This document shows positions 62,891 through 64,000 of a stretch of DNA of 64,000 nucleotides, piece by piece. Origin of the DNA: Pyricularia pennisetigena (taxonomy: Eukaryota > Ascomycota > Sordariomycetes > Magnaporthales > Pyriculariaceae); NCBI RefSeq assembly GCF_004337985.1, contig NC_043742.1:5631259-5695258 (forward strand). Reading direction: 5' to 3'. The position numbers and the translations under genes were made by a program. Positions within the stretch are counted from its first letter, which is position 1, and the number at the start of each line of letters is the position of its first letter. Below the pieces are notes generated by a model, which saw nothing but the letters and a program-made list of their open reading frames with translations, was not told the origin of the DNA and ran no database searches.

Positions 62891-63368
62891 TGATAAAAAA
62901 ACGTAATTATAATAATTATTACGGTTTTTAACGAATTAAAGCAATTAATGTAATTATTATTACATTAAAATTAGTTAATCTGCCCCGGACCTAACCGGGT
63001 AGGGGGTATTTTTGCGATATAGGGGCGCTAATTATAATTTACCCTCGTTACGATTGGGTTAGTACCTGTTTAGGTGGGTAAAATATAAATAACTTTATCC
63101 AATTAAAAATATTTTAATTAGGTTTCCTAACGAATATATTTGCAATATTTACTAAAGCAATTTTACGATTATAATAATTATTACGTTTATTAATTAAAAA
63201 TTAAACGTTGGGTTAATCGTCACAATTTCTTATTAATCGTCACAAAAAGAATCTGGCGGTCGGGAAAAAGGTTTTTATTGTAAAAAAAAAAAAGCTAATA
63301 AAAATAAAAAAAAGTATATATAATTGGGTTTACGTATAGGGCTTTTTATTATTAAAATAAAATAAAAA
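62891..63368. other. Upstream region of the helicase gene
   Basis: AT-rich sequence with further palindromes (62907-62922, 62948-62965, 63168-63182). A possible short intron (GTAATAATTATTATAATTACG to TTTAG on the minus strand, about 62,891-62,932) precedes the first readable codons of the helicase. A sharp GC patch at about 62,980-63,010 has no recognised role. No gene is seen. Confidence 0.35.
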
Positions 63369-64000
63369 TGGAAACGCCAAAATTTCCGGAATTTAACCGT
63401 AATAATTATTACAATTCGCAATATTAAACCCTTTTATTTTTAATCGGGGCGCCGTTACGCCGTACCAACTTATATATAATCCAAATTTTCAATTTACGTA
63501 ACAATTATTATTATCCAGCATTTGGTCGTTTTATTTAGGCTATTAATTGGGGATTTTAATATTTAACAATTATATGTTTTGCGCTGCTTAGTCCTCCCCC
63601 TTTAATTAATCCAATTCGGCGTCGCCTTTTTTATCGCTCGACCCTTTTATAATCCAGGGTACGTTATTTAATTTAATTAGGATTTAATTTCAAACGCCTT
63701 TTAATTTTTGGGTTATAAATTTATAAACGTTTTTATATTGGATATTTTTATAATTTGTAACGTTAACTAATATTTTAATTTATGGTTAAAATACCGTTTA
63801 ATTCGTTCGTCGGCGTTTATTAGTTTATTTTCCCGAATAATTGTTAATTATATCCATCGTTTCCTAAAATATTACCGTATTTTAATTCCGCCGCCTTTTT
63901 TTTGTTATTTGTGCAAATAGGAGGCGTAATTTAATATCCCATTTTCGTATACTATTAGGGGTTAAACAACGAAATAATCGCTATATTGTTTAAACCATTT
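63369..64000 (+). other. Possible further decayed gene, off the window edge
   Basis: From ATG at 63369 (METPKFPEFNRNNYY) the plus strand reads about 210 codons with roughly 14 stops to the window end. That density is only slightly below what chance gives in such AT-rich DNA, and no family is recognised. If real, it would be divergent from the helicase gene. Confidence 0.2.

Noticed and set aside
53277..64000. Starship-type giant element
   Set aside because: No tyrosine recombinase (DUF3435) captain could be read in any frame, and no element ends are visible in the window.

Overview
The window looks like a repeat-filled, AT-rich block from a filamentous ascomycete (Pezizomycotina), probably plant-associated. 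Almost every recognisable gene belongs to a transposable element and is broken by in-frame TAA/TAG codons. Those stops fit C-to-T and G-to-A changes at CpA/TpG sites, with CpG largely kept, which is the signature of repeat-induced point mutation (RIP). I found no complete housekeeping gene, rRNA, authentic tRNA gene or CRISPR array. Family names used here (Copia-A, Copia-B, Gypsy, MULE) are mine.

Layout. 1-1201: end of a Gypsy LTR inside the 3' end of a Copia-A element. 1202-3229: MULE-like elements with long inverted ends. 3230-5108: a single-copy, un-RIPped island with one intact small secreted-protein gene (4334-4669), a candidate effector. 5109-5741: another MULE end. 5742-26565: two minus-strand Copia-A copies, the second split by a complete 7.25-kb chromodomain Gypsy element (16724-23976, 5-bp target duplication TCCAA). 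26566-31504: a Copia-A scrap, then Copia-B (5' LTR, gag, an inverted pol remnant and a solo LTR). 31505-47111: further Copia-A copies carrying a solo Copia-A LTR, solo Copia-B LTRs, a Copia-B pol fragment and a complete MULE with a 9-bp duplication. 47112-53276: a plus-strand Copia-A remnant with a second complete MULE, then MULE pieces.

53277-64000 differs. It holds a plus-strand decayed gene of about 2.7 kb, tentatively DUF6589-like, and a convergent minus-strand decayed gene of about 6 kb for a SNF2-family helicase (Walker A and helicase-C motifs readable). RIP across the whole block implies it was once present in several copies, so it may be part of a large, undescribed mobile element. 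A palindrome, TGTAATAATTATTACA, recurs in the apparent introns and flanks of the helicase gene.

Together the genes are successive retrotransposon and DNA-transposon insertions, nested up to three deep and silenced by RIP, around one surviving host gene.
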